From Chloroflexota bacterium (GTDB lineage Bacteria; Chloroflexota; Anaerolineae; UBA7937; JACPPX01), in NCBI GenBank assembly GCA_016190785.1, contig JACPPX010000119.1, positions 1-12,358 on the forward strand: a DNA stretch of 12,358 nt. The letters are read 5' to 3'. The number at the start of each line of letters is the position of its first letter. The stretch's first letter is position 1. A program made the position numbers and the translations under genes. This document shows positions 1 through 5,392 of the stretch, piece after piece. The notes beneath the pieces were generated by a model. The model ran no database searches. It saw only the letters and a program-made list of their open reading frames with translations, and was not told where the DNA came from.

Positions 1-185
1 ACCCAAAGGAGGGGGCCAAAATAAGAGGCGGCCCGCATTTCGGAAAGGAAGCCCTGGCTCTCCGGACCGAGTTCCTCGCGGAAGGCAACCTCCAGGAGAT
101 CCGCCACCCCTCCCAGGTCACGGGCCGGATTGAAGGGTCGGAGTCCCTGGCCTTTCTTTTCAATGAGGCTAGTTGCCGCCAGCAT
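1..185 (-). CDS. GNAT-type N-acetyltransferase, N-terminal part only (runs off the window)
   Basis: The reading frame opens at ATG 185 and stays open to the left edge, giving the first 61 residues. After a short lead the protein reads LRPFNPARDLGGVADLLEVA and then FREELGP. This is the beta1-alpha1 start typical of GNAT acetyltransferases, which move an acetyl group from acetyl-CoA to an amine. The acetyl-CoA binding motif (R/Q-x-x-G-x-G/A) would lie outside the window, so the family call rests only on this N-terminal pattern and the substrate cannot be named. The ATG lies inside the end of the upstream 75-residue membrane protein gene (17-base overlap), which suggests a shared transcript and translational coupling. 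No clear Shine-Dalgarno sequence precedes it, so the start could be slightly different. Confidence 0.6.
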   Translation of the reverse strand, partial: MLAATSLIEKKGQGLRPFNPARDLGGVADLLEVAFREELGPESQGFLSEMRAASYFGPLLW

Positions 186-396
186 TTTTATCTACCGGTG
201 GCTCTGTCTCCCAATAAATGATCCACACGCTCAGCCCAGCCACCAGCACCGTGGCTATGGCCAGAGCTAAAAGTTGGCCGGGCAAAAGCCCCACATCCTT
301 GGCTGACCACAAAAGGATGATCACCATCCCCACCGCCAGGAAAATCCAGGAAGAAATGCGGGGGTGCCGCTTCACGAAATCAGAAATGTGCTCCAT
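169..396 (-). CDS. Small two-helix membrane protein, function unknown
   Basis: This 75-residue protein has a short charged N-terminus, a hydrophobic helix at about residues 15-31, a short loop around KDVGLLPG, a second helix at about 40-61, and a short polar tail. It is probably an inner-membrane hairpin protein. No catalytic motif or named family is recognised. The ATG at 396 shares its A with the coaE stop (TGATG), and a strong AAGGAGGT lies nine bases upstream of it. A TTG three bases further upstream is also in frame, but the ATG is preferred. Its end overlaps the GNAT gene by 17 bases. The tight packing suggests co-translation with coaE and the acetyltransferase; no functional link can be read from the sequence. 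Confidence 0.8.
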   Translation of the reverse strand: MEHISDFVKRHPRISSWIFLAVGMVIILLWSAKDVGLLPGQLLALAIATVLVAGLSVWIIYWETEPPVDKNAGGN

Positions 397-1007
397 CAAT
401 CTCTACCTCCTTGCTTTTGCGCCCGCGGTATATTCGCCCAGGCCTCCTTAACCTGACCCCGAGTCTCCGCCTCTGTCCCGGTGTTATCGATCACCACATC
501 GGCCAGGACCTTCTTTTCTTCCACTGAGCCCTGGGCCTTCCAGCGGGCCTCAATTTCCTCGGCGCTCCATCTGCCGGAGGCCAGGAGCCTCTTTCGGGCC
601 ACTTCCGGATCACAGACCACTACCCACAGGGCGTTGCATTTCTTATGCATCCCGGCCTCTACCAGTTTCACCGCCTCAATGGCCACGACTGGTTCTTGGG
701 CCTGCTCTACTAATTCCCAGGTCTTCTTCTCCACCGCGGGGTGCAAGATCTCTTCCAAGTGACGGAGGGCCTCTGGGTCAGAGAAGACCTTCTTGGCTAG
801 TTGGGGGCGGTTGATCTCCTCTTCCTCGGTTAATATCTCCGGGCCAAAGGCCACTTTGATCTCTTGCCATGCCGCCGACCCCGGGCGGCTTACCTCCCGC
901 ACCAGGGCATCGGCATCTATAGTATAAGCCCCTAATTCACCGAGCATGCCTAGGACCAGGCTTTTTCCTGAACCAAGATTCCCGGTGACCCCGATGATAT
1001 AGGGCAC
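396..1007 (-). CDS. coaE: Dephospho-CoA kinase
   Basis: CoaE phosphorylates the 3'-hydroxyl of the ribose in dephospho-CoA with ATP, the last step of coenzyme A synthesis in the cytosol. With GTG 1007 as the start the protein has 203 residues, normal for the family. It begins PYIIGVTGNLGSGKS, with the P-loop at residues 9-16, then the conserved IDAD (30-33) of the substrate site. A lid-like segment with basic residues follows (RLLASGRWSAEEIEARW), then the typical DVVIDNTG near the C-terminus. A longer frame opens at TTG 1043, but it would start inside the predicted -35 box of this gene's own promoter. A TATAAT box (1020-1015) ends seven bases before GTG 1007, so the transcript should begin at or next to the GTG. 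The stop overlaps the next gene by one base. Function is confident; the start is an inference. Confidence 0.93.
   Translation of the reverse strand: MPYIIGVTGNLGSGKSLVLGMLGELGAYTIDADALVREVSRPGSAAWQEIKVAFGPEILTEEEEINRPQLAKKVFSDPEALRHLEEILHPAVEKKTWELVEQAQEPVVAIEAVKLVEAGMHKKCNALWVVVCDPEVARKRLLASGRWSAEEIEARWKAQGSVEEKKVLADVVIDNTGTEAETRGQVKEAWANIPRAQKQGGRD
405..412 (-). promoter_or_regulatory. Ribosome binding site of the small membrane protein
   Basis: AAGGAGGT on the minus strand lies inside the end of coaE, with eight bases between it and the ATG at 396. It supports translation from ATG 396 rather than TTG 399, and shows that this internal operon gene uses Shine-Dalgarno initiation although the first gene of the operon appears leaderless. 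Confidence 0.75.
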
Positions 1008-1014
1008 GGCTCGG

Positions 1015-1043
1015 ATTATAACACACCATTTATTCTGCCCCAA
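1015..1043 (-). promoter_or_regulatory. Promoter of coaE operon, apparently leaderless
   Basis: On the minus strand TTGGGG (1043-1038) and a perfect TATAAT (1020-1015) are separated by 17 bases. The GTG start of coaE begins seven bases after the -10 box, where transcription normally begins, so the mRNA would have no leader. The -35 matches the consensus only in TTG. No Shine-Dalgarno sequence precedes the GTG, in keeping with a leaderless start. The -35 box lies only five bases from the -35 box of the divergent promoter. Confidence 0.65.
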
Positions 1044-1048
1044 ACCAG

Positions 1049-1077
1049 TTGCCCGCTATCCGCGGGTAGGATATAAT
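1049..1077 (+). promoter_or_regulatory. Promoter of the membrane protein-rmlC-glgA-GalT operon, near-leaderless
   Basis: TTGCCC (1049-1054) and a perfect TATAAT (1072-1077) are spaced by 17 bases. The ATG at 1087 follows nine bases after the -10 box, leaving a leader of about zero to three bases and no room for a Shine-Dalgarno sequence. A small inverted repeat, CCCGC-5-GCGGG (1052-1066), overlaps the -35 and spacer and could be a regulator site, though with arms of five bases it may be chance. Confidence 0.65.
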
Positions 1078-1086
1078 CACCCCGCC

Positions 1087-1482
1087 ATGGCCCAGACCCT
1101 CCCCGAGAAGCGAGGCCTGGTGGGCGGGGGAGCCGTCATCCTCTCCATTGTTTTGGGGATACTTTTTTGGATACTGTTATTCTATTTAGTTTTCAACACC
1201 GATCCGCGGGAAGAAGCGAGCCGGCTTCGCTTTCTGGGAGTTCTGTTCCTGGCCTTGGCCTTCACCCTCACTCCCCTGATTCATTGGTTAGAATACCTAA
1301 CCTCCTCTCCAACGTCTTATCGTGGCCATCTGTTACGCTCCGCCCGACGAGGAGGGCTCTTCGCCCTATTCTTGGGGCTCCTGGCCTGGCTGCGCATGAA
1401 CGGGACTTTGAATTGGACCAGTGGACTTCTCCTTTTTCTGGCCTTGGTGTTCACCGAACTCCTCACCCGCCTGCGGCGCTAG
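1087..1482 (+). CDS. Four-helix membrane protein of unknown function
   Basis: This 131-residue protein has four predicted membrane helices at about residues 15-36, 48-68, 89-104 and 108-126. A charged loop (NTDPREEASRLR) lies between the first two, and a longer one with RGHLLRSARR between the second and third. The basic loop suggests that side faces the cytoplasm. No family or catalytic motif is recognised. ATG 1087 follows directly on a consensus -10 box, so this is the first gene of the operon and is probably translated from a near-leaderless mRNA. It lies 14 bases before the RmlC-like epimerase gene and upstream of glgA and a GalT-like gene, so a role in envelope or carbohydrate metabolism is possible but is guessed from position only. 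Confidence 0.8.
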   Translation: MAQTLPEKRGLVGGGAVILSIVLGILFWILLFYLVFNTDPREEASRLRFLGVLFLALAFTLTPLIHWLEYLTSSPTSYRGHLLRSARRGGLFALFLGLLAWLRMNGTLNWTSGLLLFLALVFTELLTRLRR

Positions 1483-1496
1483 GATAAAAAGCGAAA

Positions 1497-1958
1497 ATGA
1501 AACTGATCCAGGGAGTGAAGGTCCGTAACTTGAAGCGCATCCCCGACGAGCGTGGCTTCCTGATGGAACTTTTTCGCTCTGATTGGGAGGAGTTCGAACG
1601 CTTCGGGCAAGCATATATCACCGCTTGCTACCCGGGAGTGGTGAAAGCCTGGCATTACCATAAGGTGCAGACCGACCACTTTATTTGCATCCACGGCATG
1701 GCCAAAGTGGTCCTCTATGATGGCCGGGAGGATTCCCCAACCAGAGGCGAGATCAACGAGTTCTTCATAGGAGAACTCAACCCCATTTTGCTCAAAATTC
1801 CCCCCTTAGTCATGCATGGCTTCAAAGGGGTAAGCCCGGAGATGGCCATGATCCTCAATATCCCCACCGAACTCTATCGCTACGACCAACCCGATGAATT
1901 CCGGCTCCCTCCCCACACCGACCAGATCCCCTACGATTGGGCACGCAAGGACGGCTAG
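1497..1958 (+). CDS. RmlC-like cupin, probable dTDP-4-dehydrorhamnose 3,5-epimerase family sugar epimerase
   Basis: RmlC enzymes epimerise carbons 3 and 5 of dTDP-4-keto-6-deoxyglucose in the rhamnose pathway. This 153-residue protein has the family's order of motifs: IPDERGFLMELFR (15-27), GVVKAWHYH (47-55), a G-x-x-x-VVLYDGR strand with SPTRGE (67-85), and KIPPLVMHGFKG (100-111). His53 fits the catalytic histidine position of RmlC, and His107 the second cupin histidine position. It is shorter than typical RmlC (about 180 residues). It has WHYH where classical enzymes have GLHYQ and DHF where they have KLV, so its substrate may differ. No rmlA, rmlB or rmlD is in the window. The gene lies 14 bases after the membrane protein and 11 before glgA. 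No good Shine-Dalgarno is seen; a lone AGGA sits 11 bases upstream. Confidence 0.8.
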   Translation: MKLIQGVKVRNLKRIPDERGFLMELFRSDWEEFERFGQAYITACYPGVVKAWHYHKVQTDHFICIHGMAKVVLYDGREDSPTRGEINEFFIGELNPILLKIPPLVMHGFKGVSPEMAMILNIPTELYRYDQPDEFRLPPHTDQIPYDWARKDG

Positions 1959-1969
1959 AACCACCCTCA

Positions 1970-3457
1970 ATGACCAGCCGTCCCCTCAAAATCCTGTTCC
2001 TTGCCGCAGAAGTAGTCCCCTTTGCCAAAACCGGTGGCCTGGCCGATGTTGCTGGCTCTCTGCCCAAAGCCCTCCAGGCCCTCGGTCAGGATATCCGCAT
2101 CTCTTTGCCCCGCTATGGAAGGATAGACCGCGAAAAGTTCGGATTGAGAAAAGTCCTGGATCCTTTCCCGGTACCCTTGGACAATTCCCAGCAGCCGGCT
2201 GAGATCTGGGAAACAAGCCTCGAGGGCCTGGTCCCGGTGTACATGGTAGAAAATCAAAATCTCTTCGACCGCGAAGGGATCTACATGTATCCCGATGATG
2301 CGGAGCGGTTCATCTTCTGGTCGCGGGCCTCCCTGGAGATGCTCCCCCGACTGAACTGGATCCCGGACATCATCCATACCAATGACTGGCACACCGCCCT
2401 CATCCCCAACTGGCTGAAAACTGTTTACCGCCAAAGCCTGCCCCGGACCGCAACCCTGTACACTATCCACAACCTGGCCTACCAGGGAATTTTTGGACAC
2501 CGCGTTTTAGAGATTGCTGGAGTAGCCGAATATGGGTTTGAATATCAGCCCCAGATGGCAGACCTCAACCGGGTAGTAAATTTCATGGGCCGGGGTATCC
2601 AATTCGCCGATGCGGTGAGCACGGTGAGTGAGACCTATGCCCGGGAAATTCTCACCCCCGAGTTCGGGGAGGGGATGGATCCCCTATTGCGGGAGCGAAA
2701 GGACCGAGTATTTGGCATCCTCAACGGCATCGACTCCCAAGTGCTCGATCCGGCAAGTGATCCCCATATCGCCGTTCACTTCGATGGTCAGAACTTGGAG
2801 CCTCGGGTAGAAAACAAATTAGCCCTGCAGAAAGAGGCCGGGCTCGAGACCAGCGCCCAGATCCCGCTGGTTGGTATGATTTCCCGTCTCACAGATCAGA
2901 AGGGGTTTGACCTCCTGATCCAGATCCTGGAGCCGCTTTTAAATAACCACTCGCTGCAATTTGTGCTTTTGGGGACCGGGGAAGAAAGGTATCACCAGGC
3001 TTTCCAAAACCTGGCCAGGCGTTTCGCGGGGAGGGTGGCCGTTTTCTTGACCTTCAACACTCCCCTCGCCCAGCGGATCTATGCCGGCTCGGACATTTTC
3101 CTCATGCCTTCTCGATTCGAGCCCTGCGGTTTGGGGCAGATGATCGCCATGCGCTACGGCTCAGTACCCGTGGTGCGCCGCACCGGCGGGTTAGCCGACA
3201 CAGTTCAGGACTTCGACCCCCAGCACCAGGAGGGTACTGGCTTTGTCTTCACCGCCTACGAACCGATGGCCCTTTACGGGGCTCTGGTGCGGGCTCTGGA
3301 AACTTATAAGCACCGCGATATATGGCGTTCCATCATGCTGCGGGGAATGTCTCAGGATTTCTCCTGGCAGGCCTCGGCCCAGAGGTACCTTGACCTCTAC
3401 CATCGCGCCCTGGCCATGGCTAATGAAAACGAGGAAGTAGAGACCGCGATTGGATAA
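1970..3457 (+). CDS. glgA: Glycogen synthase (ADP-glucose type, GT5 family)
   Basis: GlgA extends alpha-1,4-glucan chains with glucose from ADP-glucose in the cytosol. The 495-residue product starts MTSRPLKILFLAAEVVPFAK and has the sugar-nucleotide loop KTGGLADV at 20-27. HTNDWHT lies at 136-142 and STVSETYAREI at 217-227. The second Rossmann domain has GMISRLTDQKGFDLL (302-316), PSRFEPCGLGQ with the catalytic-site glutamate (380-390), and the second TGGLADTV (405-412). This two-lobed layout and length fit GT5. An in-frame TTG lies 33 bases upstream inside the epimerase gene, but the ATG at 1970 starts the conserved N-terminus. No Shine-Dalgarno is visible, so translation may depend on the gene before it, 11 bases away. 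The stop overlaps the GalT-like gene by eight bases. No glgB, glgC or glgP is present in the window. Confidence 0.93.
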   Translation: MTSRPLKILFLAAEVVPFAKTGGLADVAGSLPKALQALGQDIRISLPRYGRIDREKFGLRKVLDPFPVPLDNSQQPAEIWETSLEGLVPVYMVENQNLFDREGIYMYPDDAERFIFWSRASLEMLPRLNWIPDIIHTNDWHTALIPNWLKTVYRQSLPRTATLYTIHNLAYQGIFGHRVLEIAGVAEYGFEYQPQMADLNRVVNFMGRGIQFADAVSTVSETYAREILTPEFGEGMDPLLRERKDRVFGILNGIDSQVLDPASDPHIAVHFDGQNLEPRVENKLALQKEAGLETSAQIPLVGMISRLTDQKGFDLLIQILEPLLNNHSLQFVLLGTGEERYHQAFQNLARRFAGRVAVFLTFNTPLAQRIYAGSDIFLMPSRFEPCGLGQMIAMRYGSVPVVRRTGGLADTVQDFDPQHQEGTGFVFTAYEPMALYGALVRALETYKHRDIWRSIMLRGMSQDFSWQASAQRYLDLYHRALAMANENEEVETAIG

Positions 3458-4535
3458 AACCATAACCAACCTCCCCAACCTCCTCGAAACTCTCCCCTCA
3501 GAAAAGGAACTATTCTCTCGGATCTTCAGCCTTGCCGCCTCCCGTGGCTACCTCGAGGCTCCGCTGGAGATGCATCCTTGGATCGAGAAGCACTTCGGTT
3601 CGGTGGGTGCGGTGCGGGAGCAGAATATTCTCAAAGTAACCAATCTCATAACCGGGGAAGGCGCTCTTTTCAACGAGCTCCGCTCCCGTCGGCCGATGGA
3701 GGCCCCCGATTCGGGAAACCTAAGGGAGATCATTGAGAAATCGCGAGGCTGCCCCTTCTGCACTCCCCTCACCGGAACCCCGGCTGATACTTTTGGTCGC
3801 ATCCAAGGACAGTATTCCATAACCGCTTCTAATATCGCCAAATACGATGGCTTCCATGGGCTGGTCATCTTCCACGAGCACGATCCGCTTAAATTCAGCC
3901 GCGAGGAAGTGGCAGACTATCTCGAGACCGCCCTGGCCTGGGCCAAGAGGGCCCATCAGGAGGATAGAGAGGCCAGATATTTCTTTTTCATGTGGAACTC
4001 CCTGTGGAAGGCCGGGGCTTCCATAATCCACGGTCACGCCCAAGTGGCCCTCACCACCCAGATGCCCTACCCCAAAGTCGAGGCCCTGCGGCAGAGCATC
4101 GTTGAATACCGGGAAAAATACGGTGCAGATTACTTCCAGGACCTATTCCGTATCCATAGTTGGCTAGGGCTTGCCTGGCAAACTAATAAAGCCAGAATCA
4201 TAGTCTATCTCACCCCGCTGAAAGAAAAAGAAATCCTCATCCTTGCTCCAAACTGGAATGAGGATCTCGCGGCAGCAGTCTACGAGGTTCTGGACAGTTA
4301 TCTTCAGCGACTAGGGGTAGTCTCTTTCAATCTGGCGATAATCATGCCCCCCTTGTCCTCCGATAGTTTGGACTGGACTGGGTTTCCAGTGCTGGCCCGA
4401 CTGGTAGACCGAGGCGATCCCTTGAACCGCACCGTAGATGTAGCGGCTATGGAACTCTACGCCGCAAGTGTAATCTCTTCGGACCCCTTTGCCGTGGCCC
4501 GGGCATTAAAATCGGAGCAGCCTGAACTCTCCTGA
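3450..4535 (+). CDS. GalT-like nucleotidyltransferase (HIT superfamily hexose-1-phosphate uridylyltransferase relative)
   Basis: The protein (361 residues from TTG 3450) has a likely zinc pair CPFC at 101-104 and histidines in FHEHDPL (141-147). It then has WNSLWKAGASIIHGHAQ, with His194, His196 and Gln198 matching the H-x-H-x-Q active site of galactose-1-phosphate uridylyltransferase, where the second histidine carries the nucleotidyl group. It should therefore move a nucleoside monophosphate between a nucleotide sugar and a sugar phosphate, or act as a phosphorylase of a nucleotide sugar. Position right after glgA (eight-base overlap) hints at ADP-glucose or glucose-1-phosphate, but this is inference. 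The next in-frame ATG (3570) would remove 40 residues including GYLEAPLE, so the TTG start is preferred; the only GAGG lies about 15 bases upstream. The stop abuts the convergent dtd stop. Confidence 0.8.
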   Translation: MDKTITNLPNLLETLPSEKELFSRIFSLAASRGYLEAPLEMHPWIEKHFGSVGAVREQNILKVTNLITGEGALFNELRSRRPMEAPDSGNLREIIEKSRGCPFCTPLTGTPADTFGRIQGQYSITASNIAKYDGFHGLVIFHEHDPLKFSREEVADYLETALAWAKRAHQEDREARYFFFMWNSLWKAGASIIHGHAQVALTTQMPYPKVEALRQSIVEYREKYGADYFQDLFRIHSWLGLAWQTNKARIIVYLTPLKEKEILILAPNWNEDLAAAVYEVLDSYLQRLGVVSFNLAIIMPPLSSDSLDWTGFPVLARLVDRGDPLNRTVDVAAMELYAASVISSDPFAVARALKSEQPELS

Positions 4536-4982
4536 CTAGAGCTGGGCTGAATCCAGGATGATGGTCACCGGTCCATCGTTGATGAGGTGCACATCCATCA
4601 TCGCCCCGAATTTCCCTGAGGCGACCTTGATGCCCAACCGGGCGAGGCCAGAAGCAAACTGCTCAACCAATGGCTCGGCCACTTCTGGAGGAGCAGCCTG
4701 GATAAAACTGGGCCTCCTCCCTTTCTTGATATCGGCGTAAAGGGTGAATTGGGAGACCACCAGGGCCTGGCCTCCGCTTTCCAGGAGAGAATGGTTGAAT
4801 TTGCCCTGGGTATCGGGGAAGATACGCAAATTGGCCACCTTCTCTGCCATCCATTCTGCCTCCCGGGGAGTATCCCCCTTCCCGGCCCCCAAAAGGATTA
4901 AGAGGCCGGGGCCGATTTCCCCGACTAATTCACCTTCCACCGAGACCTTTGCTTCTTTTACCCGTTGGATGACTGCTCGCAT
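4536..4982 (-). CDS. dtd: D-aminoacyl-tRNA deacylase
   Basis: Dtd hydrolyses D-amino acids, and glycine mischarged on tRNA-Ala, from tRNAs in the cytosol, protecting translation from mischarging. The 148 residues are the usual length for bacterial DTD. The diagnostic motifs are present: MRAVIQRV at the start, SQFTLYAD at 77-84, and NDGPVT at 135-140 (the N-x-G-P-x-T motif). The conserved GKFGAMMDV (123-131) precedes the latter. AAGGGG lies five bases before ATG 4982, a usable Shine-Dalgarno. Its last codon abuts the stop of the GalT-like gene with no base between, so any transcription terminator must lie inside one of the genes. A promoter is proposed inside the divergent small gene. Confidence 0.97.
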   Translation of the reverse strand: MRAVIQRVKEAKVSVEGELVGEIGPGLLILLGAGKGDTPREAEWMAEKVANLRIFPDTQGKFNHSLLESGGQALVVSQFTLYADIKKGRRPSFIQAAPPEVAEPLVEQFASGLARLGIKVASGKFGAMMDVHLINDGPVTIILDSAQL

Positions 4983-4991
4983 CTTATCCCC

Positions 4992-5020
4992 TTGAATTTT
5001 CGAGTGCGGTGTGCTATCCT
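4992..5020 (+). promoter_or_regulatory. Promoter of the small barrel protein gene
   Basis: TTGAAT (4992-4997) and TATCCT (5015-5020) are spaced by 17 bases on the plus strand. Transcription would begin near 5027, leaving about nine leader bases before ATG 5036 with no Shine-Dalgarno sequence. The -35 box overlaps the Shine-Dalgarno of dtd on the other strand. Confidence 0.5.
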
Positions 5021-5021
5021 A

Positions 5022-5049
5022 ATTGTAAATTACTAATGGGCACCGTCAA
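5022..5049 (-). promoter_or_regulatory. Promoter of dtd
   Basis: On the minus strand TTGACG (5049-5044) and TACAAT (5027-5022) are spaced by 16 bases, each one base off consensus. The transcript would start near 5015 and have about 33 leader bases, including AAGGGG, before dtd ATG 4982. The -35 lies inside the first codons of the divergent gene and the -10 covers that gene's predicted start of transcription, so the two promoters probably compete. Confidence 0.5.
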
Positions 5050-5341
5050 ACTGCTAATGACCTGGGATATCCTCCCCGGTAAAGAAAATGAATACATGGA
5101 GTTCGTTACCCAGAAATTTGGCCCGGGGCTGGTGGAGCTAGGGCTACAACCAACCGAGGCCTGGTACACGGTGGTGGGGAATGGCCCCCAGATTCTGGTG
5201 GGCAGCGTAGCCAAGGATCGGGAGGAACTCCACCAGATCCTGCAGGGCGAGGGATGGGAAAGATTAGAGGAGAAACTCCTCTCTTATGTCACCAATTATA
5301 AATACAAGATTGTAGAACCCCTGGGTCACTTCCAACTATGA
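5036..5341 (+). CDS. Small protein, probable dimeric alpha-beta barrel fold, function unknown
   Basis: The 101-residue protein starts MGTVKLLMTWDILPGKENEY, then a helix with FVTQKFGPGLVELGL, then strands around EAWYTVVGNGPQILVGSVA. A second helix rich in charged residues (REELHQILQGEGWERLEEKL) and a last strand (YKYKIVEP) follow. The beta-alpha-beta-beta-alpha-beta order and the LMTWDILPGKE...FV start resemble stress-response or monooxygenase-like dimeric alpha-beta barrel proteins. No metal or heme ligand set is recognised, so no activity is claimed. An in-frame GTG at 5009 would add nine residues but lies upstream of or within the predicted -10 box, so ATG 5036 is preferred. The gene is divergent from dtd and ends just before a hairpin terminator shared with the FmdB gene. 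Confidence 0.75.
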   Translation: MGTVKLLMTWDILPGKENEYMEFVTQKFGPGLVELGLQPTEAWYTVVGNGPQILVGSVAKDREELHQILQGEGWERLEEKLLSYVTNYKYKIVEPLGHFQL

Positions 5342-5361
5342 AACCTGCTGGATAATAACAT

Positions 5362-5391
5362 GAGGGAGGCTGATGATCATCAGTCTCCCTC
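5362..5391. terminator. Bidirectional hairpin terminator between convergent genes
   Basis: A 30-base near-perfect palindrome runs GAGGGAGGCTGATGA then TCATCAGTCTCCCTC. All pairs are Watson-Crick except one that can form G-U in RNA. On the plus strand it begins 20 bases after the stop of the small barrel gene and is followed by GTTATTTTCC, a modest U-rich run. On the minus strand it begins directly after the FmdB gene stop and is followed by TGTTATTA. Its place between two converging genes supports use in both directions. Confidence 0.75.
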
Positions 5392-5392
5392 G

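Noticed and set aside
1008..1043. Longer coaE starting at TTG 1043
   Set aside because: The 12 extra residues are not part of the CoaE fold and their codons would cover the promoter elements; GTG 1007 fits both the family start and the -10 box.
1937..1969. Longer glgA starting at TTG 1937
   Set aside because: The extra 11 residues overlap the RmlC-like gene and precede the conserved GlgA N-terminus that starts at ATG 1970.
1967..2500. A 177-codon open frame on the minus strand inside glgA
   Set aside because: glgA on the other strand has unbroken family motifs over the whole region; this frame has none and no promoter or ribosome site.
5009..5035. GTG 5009 start adding nine residues with two cysteines to the small barrel protein
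   Set aside because: The predicted -10 box lies at 5015-5020, so the transcript would begin downstream of this GTG; it is not excluded if the promoter prediction is wrong.
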